DNA from: Bradyrhizobium betae
GTDB taxonomy: Bacteria; Pseudomonadota; Alphaproteobacteria; Rhizobiales; Xanthobacteraceae
Direction of reading: 5' to 3'
DNA length: 64,000 bases
Assembly: GCF_004123905.1 (NCBI RefSeq)
Contig: NZ_MZXW01000057.1
Coordinates: 91,440 to 155,439 of the forward strand
The notes under the pieces were generated by a model. It was not told where the DNA came from and made no database searches. It saw only the letters and a program-made list of their open reading frames with translations. A program made the translations under genes and the position numbers. Shown piece by piece: positions 56,194-63,873 of the stretch; the first letter of the stretch is position 1; each line of letters starts with the position of its first letter.

Positions 56194-56484
56194 TCACTGG
56201 CCGCGATGTTCTCCTCGGCCTAATTGCCTGGCCCGTGAACATCCCTCCTCGCATTCAGGTAGCTGATAAGGCTCCGACGCAACTTTTGATCTTCTTCGAT
56301 TTAGATAAGGAGCGGTCAGCAGCAACTGGAAGAGGGCCCGAGCAGCCATGTATTGCGCTGCGGGCCGGCTTCTCTCGCTCCCGGCTAACAGAACATTTCC
56401 GCGCGGACCTGAAACAGACCATCGCCAGCCGCGGCCGCGCCGATGGATCCAAAGATCTAAGAGAGCAAAATCGCCAACTGTCAT
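56194..56484 (-). CDS. Hypothetical small protein (96 aa)
   Basis: ATG 56484, no strong ribosome site. Sequence DFALLDLWIHRRGRGWRWSVSGPRGNVLLAGSERSRPAAQYMAARALFQLLL reads as strand-strand-helix and resembles a type of small unknown protein frequent in rhizobial genomes (from memory, not checked). The C-terminus is basic. Opposite-strand frames are also open, so this is moderately supported. Confidence 0.45.
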   Translation of the reverse strand: MTVGDFALLDLWIHRRGRGWRWSVSGPRGNVLLAGSERSRPAAQYMAARALFQLLLTAPYLNRRRSKVASEPYQLPECEEGCSRARQLGRGEHRGQ

Positions 56485-56725
56485 GGCGCGAGCACCCCGA
56501 AAAAACACCCGAAATTAGACAGGAGACTTTACAGATCCGACAGACCAACTTTCGGCTAACGTCGGAGTTCTCAGTTCGGTCGAAAATAGTTGAAGCTTAA
56601 AGCATCCGTCTGTACTCTAAGATCTTCGCTAGCGATCTATCTAGAATGCGGCCGAGATATCCGTGTCGCGGTCTCCCCAACCTTTCCAGCTCAATCTGCG
56701 CTGCTTCACGGAAAGCGTGAACTGA

Positions 56726-57343
56726 ATGTCACCTTCCTCTACCGACAAGACCGCGCTCTTCATCGATGGAGCCAATCTCTACGCGACGGCGAAAACTCTG
56801 GGCTTCGACATCGATTACAAGCGCCTGCTGAAGGAGTTTCAGAGCCGCGGCACGCTGCTTAGGGCGTTCTACTACACCGCGATCATCGAGGATCAGGAGT
56901 ACTCCTCGATCCGGCCGCTGATCGACTGGCTCGACTACAACGGCTACACCGTCGTCACCAAGGCGACCAAGGAGTTCATCGACGCCTCCGGCCGCCGCAA
57001 GGTCAAGGGCAACATGGACATCGAGCTCGCCGTGAACGCCATGGAGCTCGCCGAGCACATCGACCAGATGGTGCTGTTCTCGGGTGACGGCGACTTCCGC
57101 TCACTGGTCGAGGCCGTTCAGCGCCGCGGCGTGCGGGTCACCGTGATCTCCACGATCGCGAGCCAGCCGCCGATGATCGCCGACGAGCTGCGCCGCCAGG
57201 CCGATGTCTTCACCGACCTCGTCGAGCTGCAGTCCAAGCTCGGCCGCGACCCGTCCGAACGCCCCGTCCCGCGTGATCGTGATGCGCGTGGACACATGCC
57301 TAAATTCTTGCAGGAACCGAAGGGAAACGACCCACACGAGTAG
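56726..57343 (+). CDS. NYN-domain (LabA/DUF88) PIN-like protein
   Basis: 205 residues. KTALFIDGANLYATAKTLG at the N-terminus, KGNMDIELAVNAMELAEHIDQMVLFSGDGDF near residue 90-120 and GVRVTVISTIASQPPMIADELRRQADVFTDLVEL give the conserved Asp residues and fold of the NYN/PIN-like nuclease family. Probably a cytosolic RNA- or nucleic-acid-processing enzyme or regulatory factor. Stands alone among non-coding stretches. Confidence 0.9.
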   Translation: MSPSSTDKTALFIDGANLYATAKTLGFDIDYKRLLKEFQSRGTLLRAFYYTAIIEDQEYSSIRPLIDWLDYNGYTVVTKATKEFIDASGRRKVKGNMDIELAVNAMELAEHIDQMVLFSGDGDFRSLVEAVQRRGVRVTVISTIASQPPMIADELRRQADVFTDLVELQSKLGRDPSERPVPRDRDARGHMPKFLQEPKGNDPHE

Positions 57344-57884
57344 GCCGTGAAGGCGGCGCTTTCCCTCAACCTAAAACGATAGTATCGACTCTCACGCAGA
57401 GCATGCATCTGTAGGCGTAGGCAGCGGGTAGGTTTGCAATTGCCGGTAGCAACGCGAGAAACTCCATTGGCCGCTGACATCTGCTGCAGATGAGGCTTGG
57501 CGCCTTTTCCTTGTCACCGCCGCGCGCCATTGCCGGACCGCCCGAAGGTGAGGATGGTAATCCATCGATCGGCGTTTACATCTCCGGGCAACTACCGGGC
57601 TGCCGAATCGAAAACAAGCCCCGCCAGCGTGACTGCCCCGCAGGTTTTCCATTTCTGTACGATCAGCCGCGGCGTCCCAATTGCCATTCGAAAGCGAGAT
57701 TTTGCCGCCGAGTCGCGGGACGGCCGCGACCGAGCACCATTCTGATTCCGATTGCTCAGACCTCCTTCGCGGTGTCAAACAACCCGCCGCCATGCGACCT
57801 CGCACGAAGCCATTTCCCGGCCCCGCGAAATCTTGCTGAAACAGAGGGGGTTGAAAGTAACGGAATCGAACACGGGGACGTCAC

Positions 57885-57968
57885 ATGCTAGTCCTGATGA
57901 ACCTAATCTGGCGACGCCTTGCCTACACGATGCTCGCGGGTATGCGGTCCAAGCTTGTGCGCCAATGA
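57885..57968 (+). CDS. Possible 27-aa peptide
   Basis: ATG 57885 with GGGGA upstream; sequence MLVLMNLIWRRLAYTMLAG then a short basic tail. Hydrophobic and basic, and followed 54 bp later by a terminator. Short enough to be chance. Confidence 0.25.
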   Translation: MLVLMNLIWRRLAYTMLAGMRSKLVRQ

Positions 57969-58021
57969 CGAGAGGCGGCCGCGCAAGACCGAAATCATCG
58001 TGCCCGGTCCAGGAGGGTCCA

Positions 58022-58052
58022 CGGGCCTGCCCCGGAGCCGGCCCGCCTTTTT
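58022..58052 (+). terminator. Rho-independent terminator
   Basis: CGGGCC at 58022-58027 pairs with GGCCCG at 58040-58045, followed by CC and a T5 run (58048-58052). Ends whatever transcript covers 57885. Confidence 0.55.
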
Positions 58053-58110
58053 AGAGTGCCGCGACTTCAACCGCCGACGGGTGTCGAAGGGGCTTCCGTT
58101 TCACTGGCAG

Positions 58111-58230
58111 CGCTGGCCCGACGACGTTCGCTTGTCTGATATCGAGCCGCGGTTCGTGTGCGGTGGATGCGGCAGCTGGGGTTCTGAAGTCAGACCGGGT
58201 TTAGCAGCGGCAAGCGGCCTCAATTTGCAA
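58111..58230 (+). pseudogene. Remnant of a zinc-ribbon protein gene
   Basis: The frame RWPDDVRLSDIEPRFVCGGCG is nearly identical to the intact gene at 59766-59966, but the upstream part with the first cysteine pair (CHCGH) is missing and the end diverges. Best read as a broken copy. Confidence 0.6.
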
Positions 58231-58660
58231 CCTCGAGCGCTCGTCAGCCGAACCCGTATTTTGCCAGGGGCAAGACGCCGCCAGCCCACGTAATGCGCGT
58301 CTACGGACTCGCGGCCCGACGCATCATTGTCCGGTAAGACGCGCCGGGCCTGACCATTCCCTGCTTTCCCCGTAAGGTTTGGCCGACCCAGCATAGAGCG
58401 ATTCTACAAGCGACTTATACGTCTACGTCTCTGTGCACCGCTCCTCTCGCTTCGGAGCAAAAATCCCATGTCTCGGGCCTCACGTTTGACGGACGCGATA
58501 TACCTTCCAAGCTCGGTTGCGATTCACCTGCGGTCGAGCCAACGGATCATTTTGATCAGCATCTATGTGGCGCCGCAGGATCTGTGCATATCGTCCCGAA
58601 TTGGCATGACAGTCGCGGGCAAGTCAGGCCAAGCAGGGGCTTGAGGTTTTGATTCCAGCG

Positions 58661-58909
58661 ATGAAGCACGTCACCGAACGCCCTTTTGCCGATCCACAAG
58701 CCGCAGCCCGCAAGCTGCTCGAGCTCGCCGCCAGCATAGAGCAGGTGCAGGAGGGCCGAATCCACATCGAGAAGATCAACTACCCATTCCTCTACACGGT
58801 CAAGGCAAGCGGCGCGGAGTTCGGTGCCGGCATCAGGTGCGCTGTCGAGAAGGGCTGGCTGGAGCTGCATGAGAGCGGCACCTATGTGCGGCCCCTGACG
58901 CCCGGCTAG
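58661..58909 (+). CDS. Hypothetical protein (82 aa), intact member of a local duplicate pair
   Basis: ATG 58661 (a TTG lies four codons upstream). Sequence MKHVTERPFADPQAAARKLLELA, then VQEGRIHIEKINYPFLYTVKASGAEFGAGIRCAVEKGWLELHESGTYVRPL, which looks like a compact alpha/beta domain with a C-terminal wing-like part. Family not recognised. A frameshifted second copy sits at 61585-61830 with matching upstream DNA. Confidence 0.65.
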   Translation: MKHVTERPFADPQAAARKLLELAASIEQVQEGRIHIEKINYPFLYTVKASGAEFGAGIRCAVEKGWLELHESGTYVRPLTPG

Positions 58910-59079
58910 GATCTGCTGGGCCCTCCGGTAGGAACCATGCATCTTTGCCGGGCTTGCTGTCTCGCTAGCTCGCCCAAGCTGGCGGAGCGGCCCTGGCCTT
59001 GAATCTCCAGACCCAATGAAGCCGGGCCGCCTCTAAGCCGCTACCGGGACACCCCTGCGACAAGGCGAGGACAGCAGCC

Positions 59080-59247
59080 ATGCTTCTTTGCACTTACAGC
59101 ATAAGCAATCTGACCGAGTTCGAATCCGATCTCGCCCCTATCATCTTGGATCGGGATGAGGCGCAACGGTTTGCGTCCGTGCTGGCGCAACAGATCCTCG
59201 CGGAGCTGCCCGAGCTAAGTTGTAAAGGAATGTGCATCGTCGTTTAG
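59080..59247 (+). CDS. Hypothetical small protein (55 aa)
   Basis: ATG 59080 behind AAGGCGAGG. Sequence MLLCTYSISNLTEFESDLAP then IILDRDEAQRFASVLAQQILAELPEL, an acidic helical protein. Clean start and composition suggest it is real; function unknown. 13 bp before the zinc-ribbon ORF at 59260. Confidence 0.45.
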   Translation: MLLCTYSISNLTEFESDLAPIILDRDEAQRFASVLAQQILAELPELSCKGMCIVV

Positions 59248-59259
59248 TTTACGACGAGG

Positions 59260-59397
59260 ATGGCAACGCCATTGCGCATGCTCCGCTGGGCGCATGGCAA
59301 TAGCGACTTGCCGCGCTTCGTCTGCCAGGGCTGCGGTGGTCGCGGCGCGGATGTGCGGCCTGACTTTGCGCCTCCCAAAATGGGCACCAACGTATGA
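59260..59397 (+). CDS. Short zinc-ribbon half (45 aa)
   Basis: ATG 59260 with GAGG just upstream. Encodes RWAHGNSDLPRFVCQGCGGRGADVRPDFAPPK, matching the second half (VCxxCG-RGADVRPDF) of the intact protein at 59766, but lacking the first cysteine pair. Either a shortened gene or a remnant. Confidence 0.45.
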   Translation: MATPLRMLRWAHGNSDLPRFVCQGCGGRGADVRPDFAPPKMGTNV

Positions 59398-59432
59398 GGC
59401 CCGCCAGCTTAACCGGCGGGCCCTTTGGTGGC

Positions 59433-59639
59433 TCACTGAGGAGGCTTCTTCGTTGCGGTCGGCGGCTTCGCTGTGCCGCTCTTCGGGGGACCATAGTTCG
59501 CTGAGCCACGAGAGCCATAGCCCCCAGCCTTGCCATCCATTTTGTTAGCCGATGCTGGCGATGTCATGAACCCGGCGGCGATCATGGCGCCCCCGAATGC
59601 AACGATTACGATCATGGCGATAGCTCTTAAGATTGACAT
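59433..59639 (-). CDS. Small exported or membrane-anchored protein
   Basis: 68 residues from ATG 59639 with GGAG seven bases upstream. N-terminal hydrophobic helix MSILRAIAMIVIVAFGGAMI ending at a possible cleavage site SPASA/NK, then a Gly/Ser/Lys/Pro-rich tail (GYGSRGSANYGPPKSGTAKPPTATKKPP). Likely periplasmic or envelope-associated; family unknown. Confidence 0.6.
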   Translation of the reverse strand: MSILRAIAMIVIVAFGGAMIAAGFMTSPASANKMDGKAGGYGSRGSANYGPPKSGTAKPPTATKKPPQ

Positions 59640-59765
59640 TGGCTGCTCCAAAATAGTTTTTCTGAAATCCCATGCCGAAATGCACGTAGCAGGTGCAGCC
59701 TATTCCCGACTAGCTTGGCCCGCGAGTCTTTCCTGTAGGCAAAAGTCCAGTCTGACCTGCGCGAG

Positions 59766-59966
59766 ATGGGCCTACGTCGTGTCCTGGTCTACTGCCATTG
59801 CGGTCACAACGTTGCTCTGAGCGCCGATCGCTGGCCGGACGATGTTCGCTTGTCTGATATCGAGCCCCGCTTCGTGTGCGCCGGATGCGGCAACCGAGGA
59901 GCTGATGTGAGGCCGGATTTCAGCAGCGGCAAGCCGCCGCAGTTTGCGAGCGCGAACGCGCGGTAG
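59766..59966 (+). CDS. Small zinc-ribbon protein (66 aa), intact copy
   Basis: MGLRRVLVYCHCGHNVALSA carries C10 and C12; FVCAGCGNRGADVRPDF carries C38 and C41, giving a four-cysteine zinc ribbon around the conserved DRWPDDVRLSDIEPR spacer. Possibly a nucleic-acid-binding or structural microprotein. Two broken copies lie at 58111 and 59260. Weak ribosome site (GCGAG). Confidence 0.6.
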   Translation: MGLRRVLVYCHCGHNVALSADRWPDDVRLSDIEPRFVCAGCGNRGADVRPDFSSGKPPQFASANAR

Positions 59967-59971
59967 GAACG

Positions 59972-60061
59972 TCAGTGGGGAGAGACGATAGCCGCGACCC
60001 CAAAGGCCACCAAGCAGGCGGCTGCCAATGACCACAACGTTATCCTGATTTCTCGAGGCAT
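59972..60061 (-). CDS. Very small single-span membrane protein (29 aa)
   Basis: ATG 60061; MPREIRITLWSLAAACLVAF continues to a short end VSPH. Positively charged N-terminus followed by one hydrophobic helix, as in bacterial membrane microproteins. Ends 5 bp after the convergent zinc-ribbon gene. Confidence 0.4.
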   Translation of the reverse strand: MPREIRITLWSLAAACLVAFGVAAIVSPH

Positions 60062-60253
60062 GTCCGGTAACGCAGGACATGGAACCGAGTTCCTAGGAAG
60101 AAACCCCGCTCCTGTAGAGCAGTATCCCCCAGCTGCCCTGCTTGTCTGCCCACGAGACAGCCTGCTGATTTACGTTAGCGCGGGAGCGAGGAACGGACGC
60201 GCAGAGGAAAACTTGGACGCTTGCTGGCTCACTTGACCGGGAGCCGGCGGAGC

Positions 60254-60291
60254 GGCCCCGGCATCAACCCTCAGGCCCCCAAGCCGGGGCC
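60254..60291. terminator. GC-rich hairpin, repeated terminator-like element
   Basis: GGCCCCGGC at 60254-60262 pairs with GCCGGGGCC at 60283-60291. The same hairpin with nearly the same loop recurs at 61885-61921, and a decayed version near 58992. Confidence 0.5.
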
Positions 60292-60315
60292 GTCTCTAAG
60301 CCGCCTACTGCGGCC

Positions 60316-60576
60316 TTAGTGCATCTTGCGGCGGAGCTGCGGTTGGATCGCACGCTGGTCATCAAGGTGCTCTTGGATACCGCGCCGCGATTCTAGCTCG
60401 GCAAGCTGCTCATCTACAGCTTTTAGCTCTGCTTCCAGATTCCGAATGATCTGGTCGTTTGATGCCCCGACGCGTCATTGGCCCCCCATGCAACTGTCGT
60501 CCTCCGAACGGCTTAGGCCTGAAAGCACAACCGTGGCAATCATCAGCACTAGAACGTCAGATTCCCTGTCGTCCAT
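60316..60576 (-). pseudogene. Membrane-anchored coiled-coil protein gene with in-frame TGA
   Basis: From ATG 60576 the frame reads MDDRESDVLVLMIATVVLSG, continues to SCMGGQ, meets TGA at 60477-60475, and continues in the same frame as RVGASNDQIIRNLEAELKAVDEQLAELESRRGIQEHLDDQRAIQPQLRRKMH to TAA at 60316. Together this is one transmembrane helix plus a heptad-like coiled coil of normal composition. A single CGA-to-TGA change would explain the break. Confidence 0.5.
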
Positions 60577-61097
60577 TCTGCAACACTCGCCGCGGTTCCG
60601 CTAGCAGAAACAACGATTTATGTTGCGCCCGAAACACGCGGGCCTAGCATCACCCACGCCGGGGCTGGTCCATATTTCACCTGTTCTTTTGACCCGGCGC
60701 GGGGCCGCAGCATCGAGAGGTGTTGCGGCCTTTTCTTGAGGATGCCGAGCTCGGTGTTCGGATGGACGAACACACCGTTCCGAAAATGGGATTGGTAAGA
60801 CTCCGCTCAGATCCTTGCGCGTGGATAGCGAAACATGGCACGGCTTGGTTTCCAGCCCCCAATGCTCTCGGCAGCCGATCCAATTGCGGATTAGAGCGCC
60901 GGGAGCGCATGGCCAGGCGACGTGATGCCCAGCGGGGAACCGTTGTCACTGTGCCGGCTTGTCCAGCAAGCGTTCTCCAACGAACGCCCACACACACTCG
61001 GCCTCAGCTTCCCCCATTGACGCAGGAGCTGAGGTCGTTTCTTTTGGATGGGAGAGCGGCTCAGTCCTGAACGCGCCGACCAGCCGCCAAGCGGTCA
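60577..61097. other. Intergenic stretch; a hairpin and a shared motif
   Basis: 60660-60699 matches 30268-30308 (GGGGCTGG...TTTTGACCCGGC). A terminator-like hairpin follows. A plus-strand frame 60720-61070 is open but Arg-rich and unrecognised. Confidence 0.45.
60703..60734 (+). terminator. Terminator hairpin
   Basis: GGCCGCAGCA at 60703-60712 pairs, with one G-T wobble, with TGTTGCGGCC at 60721-60730, followed by TTTT. The stem sequence is related to the hairpin at 30326. Confidence 0.55.
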
Positions 61098-61334
61098 CTA
61101 CTTCGACCCTGTCCCCGGAGTTGTGGATGGCGCGCTGGCGGGACCAGCCCCCGAGCCGGTCGCTGTTGGCGGGTTCGTTGAGCTGGTTGTGGTTGCGGGC
61201 GCGCTGGTCTGGTTGGACGCGATAGTGTGGTTGCCGATGCTGTAGAAAATCGCGGCAATCGCGGCGATCACGACAATGGCGATGACCACCCAGGCTTGGG
61301 GGTTGTCGCGGTAATTCCGATCTCGATTGATCAT
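61098..61334 (-). CDS. Small single-span membrane protein with Ser/Thr/Pro tail
   Basis: 78 residues from ATG 61334 with AGAGGAT seven bases upstream. MINRDRNYRDNPQAWVVIAI continues into one long transmembrane helix (residues 15-35), then a Thr/Ser/Pro/Ala-rich, probably periplasmic tail. Family not recognised. Confidence 0.6.
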   Translation of the reverse strand: MINRDRNYRDNPQAWVVIAIVVIAAIAAIFYSIGNHTIASNQTSAPATTTSSTNPPTATGSGAGPASAPSTTPGTGSK

Positions 61335-61584
61335 GCGGAATCCTCTTGGGCTAGACAACCAGACAAACCCGAGTTGCCTCCAGCGTTCCTACCGTCGCTT
61401 TGCCCACTTCCAGCAGGCGCGGCGCGAAGCTAACCTGCAATTCCAACACCTCAATGGCCGCTGCAACTGCCGGTCGACTTGCGGCTCGACGGGCTCCGCA
61501 GGATCTGTGCATATCGTCCCCAAATGGCATGACAGTCGCGGGCAAGTCAGGCCAAGCATGGACGCTTGGGTTTTGATTCCAGCG

Positions 61585-61830
61585 ATGAAGCACGTCACCG
61601 AACGCCTCTTTTACCAATCCGGAAGCCGCCGCCCGCCAGCTCGTTCAGGGCATCGAGGCGGTACAGGACGGCAGAATCCATATCGAGAAGATCAACTACC
61701 CCTTCCTCTACACGCTCAAGGCAAGCGGCGCAGAGTTCGGTGCCGGCGTCAGGTGCGCTGTCGAGAAGGGCTGGCTTGAGCTGCATGAGAGCCGCACCTA
61801 CGTGCGGCTGCTGACCGCTGTAGGAACCTG
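61585..61830 (+). pseudogene. Frameshifted duplicate of the 58661 gene
   Basis: ATG 61585 begins MKHVTERL as in the intact copy; an extra base within about 61606-61630 shifts the frame. The remainder (GRIHIEKINYPFLYTLKASGAEFGAGVRCAVEKGWLELHESRTYVRLL) is recoverable in the other frame. The stop of the intact copy is lost through a short deletion near 61813. Upstream DNA from 61496 also matches 58574 onward. Confidence 0.75.
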
Positions 61831-61884
61831 GCATTATTGCCCGGCTTGCTGTCTTGCTAGCTCACCTTTCCGAGCTGGCGGAGC

Positions 61885-61921
61885 GGCCCCGGCATCAACC
61901 CTCAGGCCCCAAGCCGGGGCC
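61885..61921. terminator. GC-rich hairpin, repeated terminator-like element
   Basis: GGCCCCGGC at 61885-61893 and GCCGGGGCC at 61913-61921, the same element as at 60254. Lies just downstream of the duplicated gene remnant. Confidence 0.5.
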
Positions 61922-62035
61922 GTCTCTCCGAGTGCCGCGACCGGAAACGTCTTTTCCCGGTGGTTTCAGCGGGAAGGCGCTCGCTAGCCCCAGCTCGCTG
62001 ATCCCCCAATGAGCTGTGGCCTTTCTGCTTCAAGT

Positions 62036-62263
62036 TTAGGAGTCGCCTGCGGTTGCTGGAGTGGGTACAGGCCCGCGCCCTGCAGCCGTTGGATCCGGGA
62101 GCCCTTTCACTCGCAGTGAGATTCGAAGTTGATGGGCCTTTACGGAGATGGCGGACTGGCCTCGTTCTAATTCCGAGGCGATCTTTTGACGGGAATGCTT
62201 CCCCGCCATCGCCTTGAGCTTTTCAATATCGCTTGTGGTCCAGCGCCGGACAAAATGCGACAT
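62036..62263 (-). CDS. Small SANT/Myb-like helix-turn-helix protein
   Basis: 75 residues, ATG 62263 behind GGAGACAGG. RRWTTSDIEKLKAMAGKHSRQKIASELERGQSAISVKAHQLRISLRV has the tryptophan-anchored tri-helix pattern of SANT/Myb-like or sigma-region-4-like DNA-binding modules. The C-terminal 25 residues are Pro/Gly-rich. Probably a small DNA-binding protein; target unknown. Confidence 0.65.
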   Translation of the reverse strand: MSHFVRRWTTSDIEKLKAMAGKHSRQKIASELERGQSAISVKAHQLRISLRVKGLPDPTAAGRGPVPTPATAGDS

Positions 62264-62545
62264 CTTCCTGTCTCCATGAAATGAATTTCGCCGAATGCAA
62301 AATTATAAGAAAACAAAAGACCCCTAGAGATCAAGGCTTTCATGAGGGACAAGCCGCCAGGTGCGCTGCAGGGCTATTGTTTGTGCGCATTGCACAATAT
62401 TTCTGCGCGCCCACCAGGAGCCGACGGCGTTCTGATCAGGTGCGGGTCCTCGGGGCGACACCTCACACCTGAGCCTCGCGCCATCCACCTGCGCAGCCCC
62501 TGTCGAGTGCACCGGCAGGGGCTTGTTGGGTCAACTGAGGCGGCC

Positions 62546-62839
62546 CTACCGGCCGCCCCTTACAACGCGAAGCTGCGCCGATGCCAGTTTGTCAGGGCGC
62601 ACGCTAACCGGGTTGAACTTCGTATCCGTCCGCTGAGCGCGGTTGCAGTTCGGGCAGACAAAAAGGTGGGCCATGATCGGTTCCCGGGTATCTCGCAACT
62701 GCTCCGAGCGGAGCCATCTCATAGTGATGCGGCAATTCGGACAGTGAGGGGGGTCGAGTTGCCCCAGTGCTTTCTTTAGCTGGTCCCTGTCGCCCCCATC
62801 GTTGGGAAACAGTAGCAGACCACAACCGGGCGCGAGGTA
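62546..62839 (-). pseudogene. Zinc-ribbon frame without a normal start codon
   Basis: A continuous minus-strand frame ending at TAG 62546 encodes DQLKKALGQLDPPHCPNCRITMRW then HLFVCPNCNRAQRTDTKFNPVSVRPDKL, two CPNC knuckles of a zinc ribbon. Upstream to the stop at 62840 there is no ATG, GTG or TTG before the first CPNC, so the 5' end is missing, shifted, or uses CTG. Confidence 0.45.
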
Positions 62840-63201
62840 TCAACAGATACATAAGGGGGCGAGCAGGACCCAGAAAACTTCTGACTCCAACTAACAAAGG
62901 TTATGGCTGGAACATTGGTAACCGGGAAAACTAAGCAAACCGGGGAGGCGCAGCGATTTCATTTCGAACACTTTGAAACCCGGAAAGAGGGCCGCTGTCG
63001 CAACACAGCGGCCCTTTCCGCTTTGGCACCTTGCTGCTGTTGCCACGTTTGCCCAGCGCCCCTCCGAGGGCGTGTCCGCCCCCGGCTCGCAATCCCGTCA
63101 TTGCCCCAAAGCCGGGTCATGTCCACGGCGGTTAGAGCTAATCCGGCCGCCGTCCTTTTGTACCAATGACTTCGGCGTCCTGTGCCATTGGAGATGGTAT
63201 T
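62840..63201. other. Intergenic stretch, possible small RNA
   Basis: No convincing protein gene: the open frame from 62903 reads through a perfect terminator hairpin. The roughly 100 bp before the hairpin could be a small RNA, but nothing else identifies it. Confidence 0.35.
62989..63014 (+). terminator. Rho-independent terminator
   Basis: GGGCCGCTGT at 62989-62998 pairs perfectly with ACAGCGGCCC at 63005-63014 over a 6-nt loop, followed by TTT. Confidence 0.6.
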
Positions 63202-63417
63202 ATGTCCAAAGAGAAGAATTGCCTGATCGTTCGTGCTGCGGGAAGACAACTGGACCTGTTACGCGGCGAAGCCTCCCGTATCGCTAAACGCAGTAACATC
63301 GATTGGTGGATCGATCAGGCGGAGGTCGGCACTCGCTTCTGCTTCGAGGATACAAAAGCAAAGGAGTCATTCGCTCTCGCTTGTGACAACTTCGGTATTC
63401 CCTGCCAAGACGGCTAA
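63202..63417 (+). CDS. Hypothetical small protein (71 aa)
   Basis: ATG 63202 behind GGAGATGG. SKEKNCLIVRAAGRQLDLLRGEASRIAKRSNIDWWIDQAEVGTRFCFEDTKAKESFALACDNFGI reads as an alpha/beta microdomain with a FCFED turn. No family recognised. Good start signals and composition. Confidence 0.6.
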   Translation: MSKEKNCLIVRAAGRQLDLLRGEASRIAKRSNIDWWIDQAEVGTRFCFEDTKAKESFALACDNFGIPCQDG

Positions 63418-63577
63418 CCCGCGCTCTCCTGGGCCTGCTTCGAGCAGAGCCGCTCGAAGGTCATAAGCTCGTCGATGATGCGCTGATGCTGCTCCATACT
63501 GATCTGATTGCGGGAGGTCGCCGCCCCCCGTCAAGGGTCAATAAGAGCGCGCAGCAGTTTCGGCCGGCCCGGCTTAA

Positions 63578-63751
63578 TTAGTCGTTTTGATCCAGACTAT
63601 CTTTGATTTGCTGCACGTATTCGTTTGCGAGATCCAGAAGGCGTTGAGCTGTTCCCTGATCACCGATTTGGCGTGCGAGCCATCGGCATTGCTCTACCTT
63701 CGCAAGCATCTGGAATTGCAATTGCGGTTGGTCGTCAAATGCTTCCGTCAT
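63578..63751 (-). CDS. Hypothetical small helical protein (57 aa)
   Basis: ATG 63751 to TAA 63578. MTEAFDDQPQLQFQMLAKVE then QCRWLARQIGDQGTAQRLLDLANEYVQQIKDSLDQ: two or three amphipathic helices, acidic ends. Strongly protein-like. Function unknown. Confidence 0.6.
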   Translation of the reverse strand: MTEAFDDQPQLQFQMLAKVEQCRWLARQIGDQGTAQRLLDLANEYVQQIKDSLDQND

Positions 63752-63873
63752 CCCATTATATTACGCCCGCGACGAACAGCCCGCATCCAACTCCTTGACC
63801 GTAGTGCTACGGCGAGCGTGCTCGCGTGAATGAAATGCACCGGCGGTGATCTTGCTGTAGCTCCCTCGCGAGT

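Larger units (their letters stand above)
57344..58660. other. Long gene-poor stretch with a micro-ORF, a terminator and a zinc-ribbon remnant
   Basis: Frames across 57490-57890 are open on both strands but show no family or ribosome site. Contains the small ORF 57885-57968, a terminator at 58022-58052, a broken zinc-ribbon copy at 58111-58230, and from 58574 the first half of a duplication matched at 61496. Confidence 0.5.

Noticed and set aside
56115..56600. Plus-strand 161-residue frame
   Set aside because: No family or ribosome site and opposite the more protein-like minus-strand frame at 56194-56484.
63414..63497. Minus-strand 27-residue frame (MEQHQRIIDELMTFERLC...)
   Set aside because: Helical and plausible, but it overlaps the end of the better-supported gene at 63202 and lacks a ribosome site.
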